A stretch of 58,017 nt of DNA from an uncultured Bartonella sp. (GTDB lineage: Bacteria; Pseudomonadota; Alphaproteobacteria; Rhizobiales; Rhizobiaceae). The position numbers were made by a program, and so were the translations under genes. Where the stretch lies: NCBI GenBank assembly GCA_946478235.1, contig CAMLBF010000006.1, positions 74,481 through 132,497 of the forward strand. The letters run 5' to 3'. The notes beneath the pieces were generated by a model that was not told the origin of the DNA, ran no database searches, and saw only the letters and a list, made by a program, of their open reading frames with translations. Positions 1 through 8,363 of the stretch are shown one piece after another. The stretch's first letter is position 1, and each line of letters opens with the position of its first letter.

Positions 1-96
1 AGCGTTCAACACGAACGACAAGAGCCTATCAAATATGTACTCTATAGTGAAACGCCAATTCCTGAAATTCAGTCTGTATTAAAAGCGATCCATTAA
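1..96 (+). CDS. 3' end of an unidentified gene (partial)
   Basis: Frame 1 is open from the window edge to a TAA at 94-96 and would encode 31 residues ending in ...SVLKAIH. It overlaps the stop of the convergent puuB gene by 18 bases, a common layout for convergent gene ends. The piece is too short to assign to a family and an open stretch of this length can occur by chance, so it is only a possible gene tail. Confidence 0.3.
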   Translation, partial: SVQHERQEPIKYVLYSETPIPEIQSVLKAIH

Positions 97-1362
97 CGCA
101 AACCATTGCATAGCAAGAAAAAGCAATGGCCTTCGCAACCAGCTTCCACCTGGGAACGCTGAAATATGTAAATCTTTTAAGAGATTGATCCGATTTGACT
201 TTCCACAAACAGATTCGGCATATAATTTTCCAACGAATGGTGCCATCATCACACCATGTCCCGAATAGCCCCCACAATAAGTCACACCCGGCATAATATC
301 CCTTATAAAAGGCATTCTCTCTACCGTAATGGCAACGGTACCCCCCCAATAATGACTTAATGCAATCTGCTTTAGTTTTGGAAACACTTCACTTATTTGC
401 CGGCGAATACGAATTTCAAGATCATTAGGAACCTGACGATCATAACTTTCTGCTCCGCCAAAAAGTAAACGATTGTCTGCACTTTTACGGAAATACCGTA
501 CAACGAAGCGAGAATCGTCAACAGATTCGCCACCGCGTAATATTTCACTATCAATAGAGAGCGGAGATGTTGCACCAATATAAGAGCGTATTGGAACGAT
601 GTATTTTTCAACACCAGAGCGGAACCCTAAATGATAACCATTACTCGCCAGCAAAACCCGATCAGCCTTAATCTGCGCTTTGGACGTTGTTAAAACACAT
701 TTCCCTTCACTGCGCTCTAACGCAGTAACAAGCGTATTTTCATAAAGTAAGGCACCAGCCTTATCGGCTGTTTTTGCAAGAGCAATAACAAATTTTAATG
801 GATTGATATGTCCCGTTCCGACATCGCGAATACCGGCATGATAAAAATCCGATCCTAGACGATCTGCCGTCTCCGCCTTATCCATAAATGTTAAATGGTT
901 ATATCCATAGCGGCACATAGTTTCGACATGTGCTTGATACGCTTTTACTTCACGTTTTTTGTGAACCAGAGACAAATGTCCCGGCACATAGTCAATATCA
1001 ACATCACCTATACGGCAAAACTGTAAAATATCGTTTTTGGCTTCTTCTGTCAGATCAAATAAAACTTTTGTCCGCTCATATCCGTAATGTTTTTCAAGCG
1101 TTTCTACCCATTGTCTTTGGCCTGTTCCTAATTGACCGCCATTGCGCCCTGAAGCACCATCCCCAAAACGGGCTGCATCAAGCAAAACAACCTTCAATCC
1201 TGATTTTGCTAAGTTCAATGCTGCTGAAAGGCCAGTAAATCCACCGCCCACAATTGCAATATCGCACACTATATTATCGGTCAAAATAGGATAGGCTGGC
1301 CTATCAACAACGCTATATTCATACCATGATGAGCCAGGCGATATGCTATTTTGACGGAACAT
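79..1362 (-). CDS. puuB: FAD-dependent oxidoreductase, gamma-glutamylputrescine oxidase type
   Basis: This 427-residue protein belongs to the DAO/PuuB family of flavin amine oxidases. Near the N-terminus it has the dinucleotide-binding motif GGGFTGLSAAL, followed by the ribose-binding segment ending VVLLDA, then GASGRNGGQ. Near the C-terminus, CGGYSGHGVMMAP is the usual second FAD contact of this family. The ATG at 1362 was chosen because AGGA lies about 9 bases upstream; a longer reading from 1407 would overlap the preceding gene. It follows a glutamine-synthetase-like gene by 11 bases, so the two probably form a putrescine-degradation operon: the ligase makes gamma-glutamylputrescine and this enzyme oxidises it to the aldehyde. 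Other amines or opine-type substrates are possible, since the family is broad. Confidence 0.82.
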   Translation of the reverse strand: MFRQNSISPGSSWYEYSVVDRPAYPILTDNIVCDIAIVGGGFTGLSAALNLAKSGLKVVLLDAARFGDGASGRNGGQLGTGQRQWVETLEKHYGYERTKVLFDLTEEAKNDILQFCRIGDVDIDYVPGHLSLVHKKREVKAYQAHVETMCRYGYNHLTFMDKAETADRLGSDFYHAGIRDVGTGHINPLKFVIALAKTADKAGALLYENTLVTALERSEGKCVLTTSKAQIKADRVLLASNGYHLGFRSGVEKYIVPIRSYIGATSPLSIDSEILRGGESVDDSRFVVRYFRKSADNRLLFGGAESYDRQVPNDLEIRIRRQISEVFPKLKQIALSHYWGGTVAITVERMPFIRDIMPGVTYCGGYSGHGVMMAPFVGKLYAESVCGKSNRINLLKDLHISAFPGGSWLRRPLLFLAMQWFALMDRF

Positions 1363-1373
1363 TGAGGTGTTTC

Positions 1374-2798
1374 CTAAACATTCAACAAAAGATATTCGCG
1401 CTCCCATGGACTAATCACTTCCATGAAAGTTTCAAATTCTTGTCTTTTTATCGCAGCATAAGTTGTTACAAACGCATCGCCTAACACTGCACGTAAGCGT
1501 TTGTCATCTTCAAACAAAGCAACCGCTTCCACCAATCCGCGTGGCAATTCTATGTGATTAAGATTGACAGTATCGGTCGCTGGTTCATCTGGTCTAATCT
1601 TATCCTGCAAACCTATCAAACCACATGCCAATGAGGCGGCCAAAGCAAGATAGGGATTTGCATCTGAAGATGGAAGACGGTTTTCCACGCGTCTTGATTG
1701 CGGATCGGAACGTGGGACGCGAAAAGCGGTGGTGCGATTATCATAACCCCAGCGCAAATTGACGGGTGCCGACACATCTGGCACAAGCCGCCGATAGGAA
1801 TTGACATAAGGCGCCAACATAACCAGCGCATTCGCCATGTGTTTTTGTAAACCACCGATAAAATGATAAAATGCTTCACTTTCACTGTTATCGGCGTTGG
1901 TAAAAATGTTATTTCCAGTTTTTATATCAACAATAGACTGGTGTATATGCATTGCCGAACCGGGCTGTCCCTGAATAGGTTTTGCCATGAAAGTTGCATA
2001 CATATCATGCTTTAATGCGGCTTCACGAATGGTACGTTTAAATAAAAACACCTGATCGGCAAGCTCAACAGGATCACCATGGCGCAAGTTGATTTCCAAC
2101 TGTCCTGCACCTTCTTCATGAATCAGTGTATCAATTTCTAAACCTTGTGCTTCAGAAAAATGATACATATCATCAATCAGTTCATCAAATTCATTGACGC
2201 CTGCAATGGAATAGCCCTGTCCTCCACCAATAGCACGCCCCGAACGGCCAACCGGAGATGTCAGAGGGTAATCCGGATCGGGATTATTTTGTACAAGATA
2301 AAATTCAATTTCCGGTGCAACAACCGGCTTTAAACCTAAATTTGTATAAGCCTCAACAATGCTACGTAAGACATTTCGCGGCGTAAATTCTACGCGTGAG
2401 CCATTTTGGTAAACGATATCACAAATGACCTGTGCTGTTGGATCATCTTCCCATGGAACAACACTTAATGTTGCAAGATCCGGTTCCAGTCGCAAATCAC
2501 CATCGTTTTCTGGATATTGGAAGCCATTACCATTTTCCGGATAATCACCTGTAATGGTTGCCATGAACACAGCAGATGGCAGCGCCAAAGATGTGTTTGA
2601 GGTAAATTTCTTTGATGGCATCATTTTGCCGCGCGCTACACCCGCCTGATCTGGTGTAATACATTCAATATCCTCGATACCACGCAAGGCTAGCCATTCG
2701 GACGCTTCGCGCCAATTGCCTACCCCAAATATGTTTTTCAAATAGGAAGAAGTGTCTGATTCGGTATTGTTTGTTGTTGAGTCGTTATCAGTTGTCAT
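1374..2798 (-). CDS. puuA: Glutamine synthetase family protein, probable gamma-glutamylputrescine synthetase
   Basis: The 474-residue product has the glutamine synthetase catalytic fold: a beta-grasp N-terminal part (ECITPDQAGVARGKMMP), metal and ATP-binding segments (APEIEFYLV, GAGQLEINL, GSAMHIHQS), and the C-terminal block RVENRLPSSDANPYLA. True GlnA enzymes of alphaproteobacteria are recognisably different, and the tight linkage to a PuuB-type oxidase 11 bases downstream favours ATP-dependent ligation of glutamate to putrescine or a related amine. The first 20 or so residues are Ser/Thr/Asp/Asn-rich and probably disordered. No amine transporter or aldehyde dehydrogenase of the Puu pathway is adjacent, although an aldehyde dehydrogenase lies about 16 kb away. 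The substrate is inferred from context. Confidence 0.8.
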   Translation of the reverse strand: MTTDNDSTTNNTESDTSSYLKNIFGVGNWREASEWLALRGIEDIECITPDQAGVARGKMMPSKKFTSNTSLALPSAVFMATITGDYPENGNGFQYPENDGDLRLEPDLATLSVVPWEDDPTAQVICDIVYQNGSRVEFTPRNVLRSIVEAYTNLGLKPVVAPEIEFYLVQNNPDPDYPLTSPVGRSGRAIGGGQGYSIAGVNEFDELIDDMYHFSEAQGLEIDTLIHEEGAGQLEINLRHGDPVELADQVFLFKRTIREAALKHDMYATFMAKPIQGQPGSAMHIHQSIVDIKTGNNIFTNADNSESEAFYHFIGGLQKHMANALVMLAPYVNSYRRLVPDVSAPVNLRWGYDNRTTAFRVPRSDPQSRRVENRLPSSDANPYLALAASLACGLIGLQDKIRPDEPATDTVNLNHIELPRGLVEAVALFEDDKRLRAVLGDAFVTTYAAIKRQEFETFMEVISPWEREYLLLNV

Positions 2799-3176
2799 GA
2801 AACACCAAGTTGAACAATGAAGAAGGCTCTCTCATTTAACATTATTTTATTGCAACCCTTTTGGTAAAACCATGTTTTTTTTGCCAATAACCAACGTTAT
2901 TATCGTCTCTATAACGCCAGAACATCAGGTCAGTTCATTTTTGTTGCAATATTTGATTATTCCATTCTGATTGCACATCAAAAAACATTTCGAAAGAGTA
3001 CTCAAACAAGCCGTCTCGATGCAATCAAAGACTGTCAAACAAAGGATTGCTATAGCTTGCGCTCCATGATGCCGATCATTGGAGCCTTAGTCGCCATCTT
3101 TAAAAACTCATCAAAAATGACAAATACACCATGCTGTTACATGATACTATATTTAAACAAGCAATGATGAAAATGA
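2799..3176. other. Intergenic stretch between puuA-like gene and tRNA-His
   Basis: I see no convincing coding sequence or clear terminator here. It should hold the minus-strand promoter of the puuA-puuB pair, in the AT-rich part near 2820-2900. Confidence 0.4.
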
Positions 3177-3253
3177 TGGTACGGTTGGTAGGAGTTGAAC
3201 CTACGACCTCTGGTGCCACAAACCAGCGCTCTAACCAACTGAGCTACAACCGC
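3177..3253 (-). tRNA. tRNA-His (GTG)
   Basis: The minus strand folds as a complete cloverleaf: acceptor GCGGTTG pairs with CAACCGT (a G1-U72 wobble at the end), the anticodon stem is CTGGT/ACCAG with loop TTGTGGC (anticodon GTG), the T stem is GTAGG/CCTAC, and the 3' end is A73 with an encoded CCA. The base before G1 is T, so the gene does not encode the G-1 that most bacterial tRNA-His genes carry. That pattern is known for alphaproteobacteria. Confidence 0.96.
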
Positions 3254-3355
3254 ATAATCAGAACAATCGTTCCACTCGGTGACATACGGAAGATCGAACA
3301 ATTTTGCAAGTGCTTTAGCAAATTTCTTGCCAATTTTTCCGCAGTAAAAATCACC

Positions 3356-4444
3356 TTATGCTGGTATATCGCGTTTCGCCCACTCTTTCGTCGTTTGATC
3401 GCGATAATCCAAGATTGAATTAATGCCATCCTTTTGCATGGTTTTGACAGTTGCTTTTAGAATATCCGACGCAAGTGTCGTACCTTCATAAACCAAAGCA
3501 CTATAGAGCTGTACAAGATCGGCACCAGCTTTAATCTTTTCAATTGCAGTTTCACAATCCCGAACGCCACCGACGCCTATTATCGGCATATTTTTGCCCA
3601 ATCTTTCACGCATTTTTGCAAGGACAATGGTTGAGCGTTCAAACAGAGGCTTACCTGAAAGCCCCCCTGCTTCATTCACAAAAGACGTATTTTGCAAACC
3701 TGTACGCGATAATGTCGTGTTGGAAACGATAACACCATCAAGGTCGGAAGCCAAAATTTGATCGGCAATGTCATCCAAACCTGTTTCACTTAAGTCAGGT
3801 GCAATTTTCAAAAAAACAGGCACAAGACTATTCCCTCTTGCTTTTTCAGCAGCTCTCGCTTCGCTGATTGCAGATAGCAGTTCCTTCAAACTATCTTTTG
3901 CCTGAAGATTACGTAACCCCGGTGTATTGGGCGAAGATATATTGACAACAAAATAATCTGCCACATCATAAAATTGCTTAATGCCTAGGGAATAGTCGTT
4001 AATTCTATCAGCAGAATCCTTATTGGCACCAATATTAACGCCAACAATTCCCTGACGCTTTCGAGCATTTAAACGATGATATGCCGAATCGTGTCCCTGA
4101 TTGTTAAATCCCATTCTGTTAATAACAGCTTCGTCTTCAACCAATCTAAACAATCTTGGTTTCGGATTACCTGCTTGTGGCTTCGGTGTGATTGTACCAA
4201 CTTCGGTAAAACCAAATCCTAACCGCAATATCGCATCAGGTATTTCAGCATTTTTATCAAAACCAGCTGCCAGTCCTAAAAAATTGGGAAATTCAAGGCC
4301 TGCTACTTTAACAGCAAGGCGTTTGTCACTTATTTGTTGGCCAATTCCCAACCCTGTTTTCAAAGCAGCTATTGCCATACCATGCCCAAATTCAGGTGAA
4401 AATTGAAAAATTATAGGTCTCATGAAGGTATGAAAGAAATTCAT
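3356..4444 (-). CDS. pyrD: Dihydroorotate dehydrogenase (quinone), class 2
   Basis: This 362-residue enzyme oxidises dihydroorotate to orotate in pyrimidine synthesis, passing electrons through FMN to membrane quinone. Family hallmarks are [32 protein letters not shown], the catalytic loop [16 protein letters not shown] with the class 2 serine, and the FMN phosphate-binding IIGVGGV. The N-terminal helix region (about residues 1-40) is the membrane-associating part of class 2 enzymes. Its ATG overlaps the stop of the upstream DUF952 gene by 4 bases (ATGA), so the two are translationally coupled. Confidence 0.95.
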   Translation of the reverse strand: MNFFHTFMRPIIFQFSPEFGHGMAIAALKTGLGIGQQISDKRLAVKVAGLEFPNFLGLAAGFDKNAEIPDAILRLGFGFTEVGTITPKPQAGNPKPRLFRLVEDEAVINRMGFNNQGHDSAYHRLNARKRQGIVGVNIGANKDSADRINDYSLGIKQFYDVADYFVVNISSPNTPGLRNLQAKDSLKELLSAISEARAAEKARGNSLVPVFLKIAPDLSETGLDDIADQILASDLDGVIVSNTTLSRTGLQNTSFVNEAGGLSGKPLFERSTIVLAKMRERLGKNMPIIGVGGVRDCETAIEKIKAGADLVQLYSALVYEGTTLASDILKATVKTMQKDGINSILDYRDQTTKEWAKRDIPA

Positions 4445-4788
4445 GACATAACCTCCGAAAAACTGAAAAGCCCCTGCTCATCCGCCTCAAATTTTGCAAC
4501 ACCAACAACGCTATCAAGCGCAAGTGCCCCATAAAGATGCGGGAACAGATCTCCCCCTCTTGATATCTCATATTTCAACGCATCAGAGTCCAATAAGTCT
4601 TCATCAACGGTAATAAGCAACAGATTTGATAAGCCCTTAAAGTGCTTGTTTGCTGTTTCCGCCACCTGATCTGCAGTGGAAAAATGAATAAATCCATCCT
4701 TCACATCAACGGGTGACCCCGTAAACACACCAGTCTTCTCTGCTGCGTCCCACTCAATTTGAGGAACTATTTTATAAATTAGAGCCAT
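4441..4788 (-). CDS. DUF952 family protein
   Basis: A 115-residue protein that matches the DUF952 pattern as I remember it: an N-terminal IYKI segment, the central [12 protein letters not shown] motif and the [16 protein letters not shown] block. The biochemical function of the family is not established; the fold is related to ADP-ribosyl/glutathione-like small domains by prediction only. It lies directly upstream of pyrD with a 4-base overlap, a linkage I associate with Rhizobiales genomes. It is probably cytoplasmic, with no signal peptide or membrane segment. Confidence 0.85.
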   Translation of the reverse strand: MALIYKIVPQIEWDAAEKTGVFTGSPVDVKDGFIHFSTADQVAETANKHFKGLSNLLLITVDEDLLDSDALKYEISRGGDLFPHLYGALALDSVVGVAKFEADEQGLFSFSEVMS

Positions 4789-4886
4789 ATCAAAATTAGC
4801 CTATGCCGCATTTTTGTCGTTTATTCAGAATTTATTCGAATAACACCCTATATAAGGGAAGTATGTTTTTGAACCAAGGAATAAAA

Positions 4887-5300
4887 ATGACCAAATCTTT
4901 CTTTGAAAAAGTTCTGTTAATCGCAGCCCTCTCGTTACTCGCTGTACCAACATTGTCTCAAGCCCAAGCTTCCGAAAATCGCTTTCAATTTCAAAAAACG
5001 GACAATGGAATTTTGCGGTTTGATGGTGAAACAGGAAGTATCGACAAATGTAGCGAAAAAGACGGCACCATTAATTGCACATTGTCCAATGATGATCGCG
5101 CGCATTATGAACAAGAGATAAAAGCATTAAAGGAAAAAATTGCAACGCTTGAACAGAACAAGCAAGAGAACAAGTCCAATTTGCCAACAAAGCAGGATTT
5201 AGATCAAGCTTATGGCATTATGAAGTATTTTTTCGATAAATTTCATGATGATGTCAATAAAGATCGCTCAACCCCTGATTATAAGGACAATTCTCTTTAA
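4887..5300 (+). CDS. Small secreted coiled-coil protein of a Rhizobiales family
   Basis: This is a 137-residue protein starting at the ATG at 4887, chosen because AAGGA sits 6 bases upstream and the new N-terminus is a clean signal peptide (MTKSFFEKVLLIAALSLLAV, cleavage near SQAQA). The mature part begins with a module of the form NRFQF...NGILRFDGETGSIDKC...INC, with two cysteines that could form a periplasmic disulfide. Then comes a charged heptad-like helix (EQEIKALKEKIATLEQNKQE) and a polar tail. The module of RLD-TG-C-C followed by a coiled coil recurs in small uncharacterised Rhizobiales envelope proteins, as far as I recall. The function is unknown. Confidence 0.75.
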   Translation: MTKSFFEKVLLIAALSLLAVPTLSQAQASENRFQFQKTDNGILRFDGETGSIDKCSEKDGTINCTLSNDDRAHYEQEIKALKEKIATLEQNKQENKSNLPTKQDLDQAYGIMKYFFDKFHDDVNKDRSTPDYKDNSL

Positions 5301-5433
5301 TTTTTCTACCAATTCTACTCAATTAAAACGTTAGGTAAGCCTTTTCTTTCAAGTTTAGTACGATATCCTATTTTGTATTCGTGTCTATATACACACAATA
5401 AAATTATCGTTTAGCTTGTCTGAAAGTAGAAAA

Positions 5434-5850
5434 ATGCTTAAAGAATTCAAAGAATTTGCTCTCAAAGGCAACATGGTTGATCTGGCAATCGGTGTAATCA
5501 TCGGTGGTGCATTTGGTGGTCTCGTCAATTCGATTGTCAACGATCTTTTGATGCCAGTTATTGGATTGATTACTGGTGGTATTGACTTCTCCAATATGTT
5601 TATTCAGCTTGCTGGCGAAAAGCAGACAACGTTAGATGCAGCGAGAAAAGCTGGAGCCACGATTGCTTATGGGCATTTCATCACCCTTCTCATTAATTTT
5701 CTGATTATTGCATGGGTACTGTTTGTTATCGTAAAGGCATTGAACGCTATGCACCGCAAACAAGAAGCGGCCCCTAAAACACAAGAGCCTCCTCGTGATG
5801 AGCAGCTTCTTACCGAAATTCGCGATCTATTAGCCAATAAAACCAAATGA
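5434..5850 (+). CDS. mscL: Large-conductance mechanosensitive channel
   Basis: This 138-residue MscL opens a wide pore when membrane tension rises during hypo-osmotic shock. It shows the N-terminal amphipathic helix [13 protein letters not shown], the pore-lining TM1 with [22 protein letters not shown], a periplasmic loop of about 35 residues, TM2 ([21 protein letters not shown]) and a charged C-terminal helical bundle ([17 protein letters not shown]). An in-frame TTG at 5416 would add six residues but has no ribosome site, whereas family members begin at MLxEF; the ATG at 5434 has GAAAG upstream. Confidence 0.95.
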   Translation: MLKEFKEFALKGNMVDLAIGVIIGGAFGGLVNSIVNDLLMPVIGLITGGIDFSNMFIQLAGEKQTTLDAARKAGATIAYGHFITLLINFLIIAWVLFVIVKALNAMHRKQEAAPKTQEPPRDEQLLTEIRDLLANKTK

Positions 5851-5896
5851 GTTTGGTCAAATCTGTTTCAGAAACGCGACCTTTAAAATATTCAAA

Positions 5897-8182
5897 TCAA
5901 CCTTGCACAACGGGAAAAAATAACTCAACCGTTGTGCCTTGATTAGGTTTTGACAATAGAAGAAAGCGACCACCATTTTTTTCAACAAGACTTTTTGTAG
6001 TGGGTAGTCCAAGCCCTGTACCAATAAAGACAGCATCACCTTGCCGACTATCCCTACGATTAATCTGCCCATATGGCTCTAATGCTCTGGCCATCTCTTC
6101 CTCACTCATACCAATACCATTATCACTAATAGATATTTTTATGAAATTGGCTCCTGTATATGCCAGATGCACAACGATTTGCCCACCTGACGCAGTAAAC
6201 CGAATAGAATTTGAAAGAATATTCCAGATAATTTGACGAAATTCCTGCGCATCAATTGTGATGGACGGCACTTTGGGAGGCATAACAACACGAATGATAA
6301 TACCATTCTCATTGGCCTGATTTTCAAGCAGAGAAACAGATTTTCTTAATTGTGTAACAACATCAAAATGTTGATTATCAACACTCTGAGGAGATTTTTC
6401 TTTATCATCATGTCTTGATTTGGCTTTATCCAAGAACCTGTTGACGAGTGTCAAAATATGTTTACCAGATGAAACAATATCACGCAGATACCCACGATAA
6501 CGCTCATTATCTATCTTACCAAATCTTTCCTCGCGCATGATATCGGCAAAGCCTATCATAGCATTCAATGGTGTTCGAATTTCATGGATTGTTTCTGCAA
6601 GTGCCTCATTATCAAATTGTTCCTGTGCTGGCTGGGCGACATTGGTCATATCACGCAATAAAGCAGCATATCCCTCCTCCGACGATAGAGGCACAAGAGT
6701 AACCAACACTTTGATAATTGTTTGATCTTTTGTATTAAGCTCGGCTTTTTCGCCACGGTTAAAAAGGCGTTCAGCACCTGATACATCAAGGCTTTTTAGA
6801 TATTTTTTTATGCTGACGCTTGTTGAAACGCTAAACAAGGTTGAAAAATCGTGTTGCAAAATATCTTCATTATCATAACCAGTTAAAGCCGATGCAGCGT
6901 CACTCAGCGCCTGAATATTACCATTTTTATTTAACCAGATAACACCATCTGTCGCCGTATCGAGAAGGTTTAGTATTGCAGACCGTTTCGGCAAAAATGC
7001 CGCCTGCTCATTTTCTTGATGAGACAATGCTGTAGGTATTGGTGAAGGTTTTATTGCATCATGCTGAACATCAGGAATAGACAAGTGAAGTTCACTTTTT
7101 AGCCTTTCTGCAATTTCCCGAAAAGCTGAACGTTCCGATGAGGAAAGGCCACCTGTTGGCATTTCATCATCGACGACTGGCACATCACTAACTGTTAATT
7201 TCTGTGGTAGAACAGTTAGAGTACCAAAACCGCGAAATCCCTGTAATGTTTCATTAAGATCAAAAATTGGTACTCCCGACAGAGTTATTAAGAGTATTTG
7301 CCCCGTTTCATGATCGTTTAATCGAAGCTCTATATTATCCCATGATTGGGACTTTGCGATATTTTCTGAAATATCTAAAAAGCCTGTTTCATGAAAATCT
7401 GTTGCCAAAGCTTCTAATTGAAGATTGAGCAATCTTTCAGTTGCAATATAATGCTGATTTAACAGTGTTTCAGAAAATTCTTTAAAAGTACCATCTGCCG
7501 CCATTTTCCATGTGAACCGCAAATTTTCTTTGGAATCTTCATTGCCAATGTTTGCCTCATCTTTTTGTGGTAAAAGGTTCGATACATTTACAGATAAAAC
7601 GAGATATTGGGCTGGATTATCTCTCAAGCGTATTGCACTAACCTGAACAGACATATCCTTTTGTTTTACAACGGTTTTAACTGGCATATCATTGTCAATG
7701 GATTGCAACAGAATTCGTGTAGCGTCGCCATCATTTTTATAATTGTCGCTAGAAGCAATAATATTACCGTCTTCATCTAATATGGCAGCAGAAATATCCT
7801 TATCTGCCAAGCCTGTAATAAGTGAAGTCGGTTCATTTGAATTGTTTGTCTTGTTTTCTTGAGCAAGAATAACGGATCCGACCCCAGAAACATTTGTTTT
7901 TGACAGGATAAAGGACTTCGCTTGAGGCTTACCACGCAAAAGAACAGAACGGCCGCTGGTTAATCCGTTTTCTATTTGGCGGTTAATAGTAATATCGAAA
8001 AATGGTTCATGTTCCAGTGCTTCAGAAAGTGTCGAGAACCCAAAAAACTTTGCCGCTTTGCCATCAAGCCATAAAAGATTGTGTTGACCTTCGCTTAAAA
8101 CAAAAGCCATACGCCCACTTACAAAAGCGTCTTTTATCTCTTTGCATGCCAAAAAGTCTAAGAATGCCAAAGGTTTCTCCAT
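5897..8182 (-). CDS. PAS-domain sensor histidine kinase, PdhS/CbrA-like
   Basis: A 761-residue kinase without obvious transmembrane segments. The N-terminal 380 residues contain divergent PAS-like modules. A clearer PAS domain follows (about 400-500: LLDTATDGVIWLNKNGNIQ). The HisKA domain has HEIRTPLNAMIGFADIM, with the phospho-accepting His near residue 535, and the C-terminal HATPase has the N box (NILSNSIRFT), G1 (DNGIGM) and G2 (GTGLGL). The segment FADIMREERFG..DNERYRGYLRDIVSSG is typical of the DivJ/PleC/PdhS/CbrA group that feeds the DivK-CtrA cell-cycle circuit in Rhizobiales. Its place next to ftsK fits a cell-cycle role but does not prove it. No response regulator gene is adjacent. 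Confidence 0.85.
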   Translation of the reverse strand: MEKPLAFLDFLACKEIKDAFVSGRMAFVLSEGQHNLLWLDGKAAKFFGFSTLSEALEHEPFFDITINRQIENGLTSGRSVLLRGKPQAKSFILSKTNVSGVGSVILAQENKTNNSNEPTSLITGLADKDISAAILDEDGNIIASSDNYKNDGDATRILLQSIDNDMPVKTVVKQKDMSVQVSAIRLRDNPAQYLVLSVNVSNLLPQKDEANIGNEDSKENLRFTWKMAADGTFKEFSETLLNQHYIATERLLNLQLEALATDFHETGFLDISENIAKSQSWDNIELRLNDHETGQILLITLSGVPIFDLNETLQGFRGFGTLTVLPQKLTVSDVPVVDDEMPTGGLSSSERSAFREIAERLKSELHLSIPDVQHDAIKPSPIPTALSHQENEQAAFLPKRSAILNLLDTATDGVIWLNKNGNIQALSDAASALTGYDNEDILQHDFSTLFSVSTSVSIKKYLKSLDVSGAERLFNRGEKAELNTKDQTIIKVLVTLVPLSSEEGYAALLRDMTNVAQPAQEQFDNEALAETIHEIRTPLNAMIGFADIMREERFGKIDNERYRGYLRDIVSSGKHILTLVNRFLDKAKSRHDDKEKSPQSVDNQHFDVVTQLRKSVSLLENQANENGIIIRVVMPPKVPSITIDAQEFRQIIWNILSNSIRFTASGGQIVVHLAYTGANFIKISISDNGIGMSEEEMARALEPYGQINRRDSRQGDAVFIGTGLGLPTTKSLVEKNGGRFLLLSKPNQGTTVELFFPVVQG

Positions 8183-8302
8183 GCATCATCACAAGCTATC
8201 CAATATTTATAGAATAGGTTGTAAGCAAGCAAAAGAGAAAACCTCAAAGAGTAAACAACGAAATACGGATAACGCGACCAGTCAATTGCGACACATACCA
8301 GC

Positions 8303-8332
8303 AAAAAAGCGCAAACCAAATGATTTGCGCTT
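8303..8332 (-). terminator. Intrinsic terminator downstream of ftsK
   Basis: On the minus strand AAGCGCAAA pairs perfectly with TTTGCGCTT around an 8-base loop and is followed by TTTT. It lies 31 bases past the ftsK stop and separates ftsK from the histidine kinase gene. Confidence 0.85.
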
Positions 8333-8363
8333 CTTATCAATTTACATGGTTATTGACCGTATT

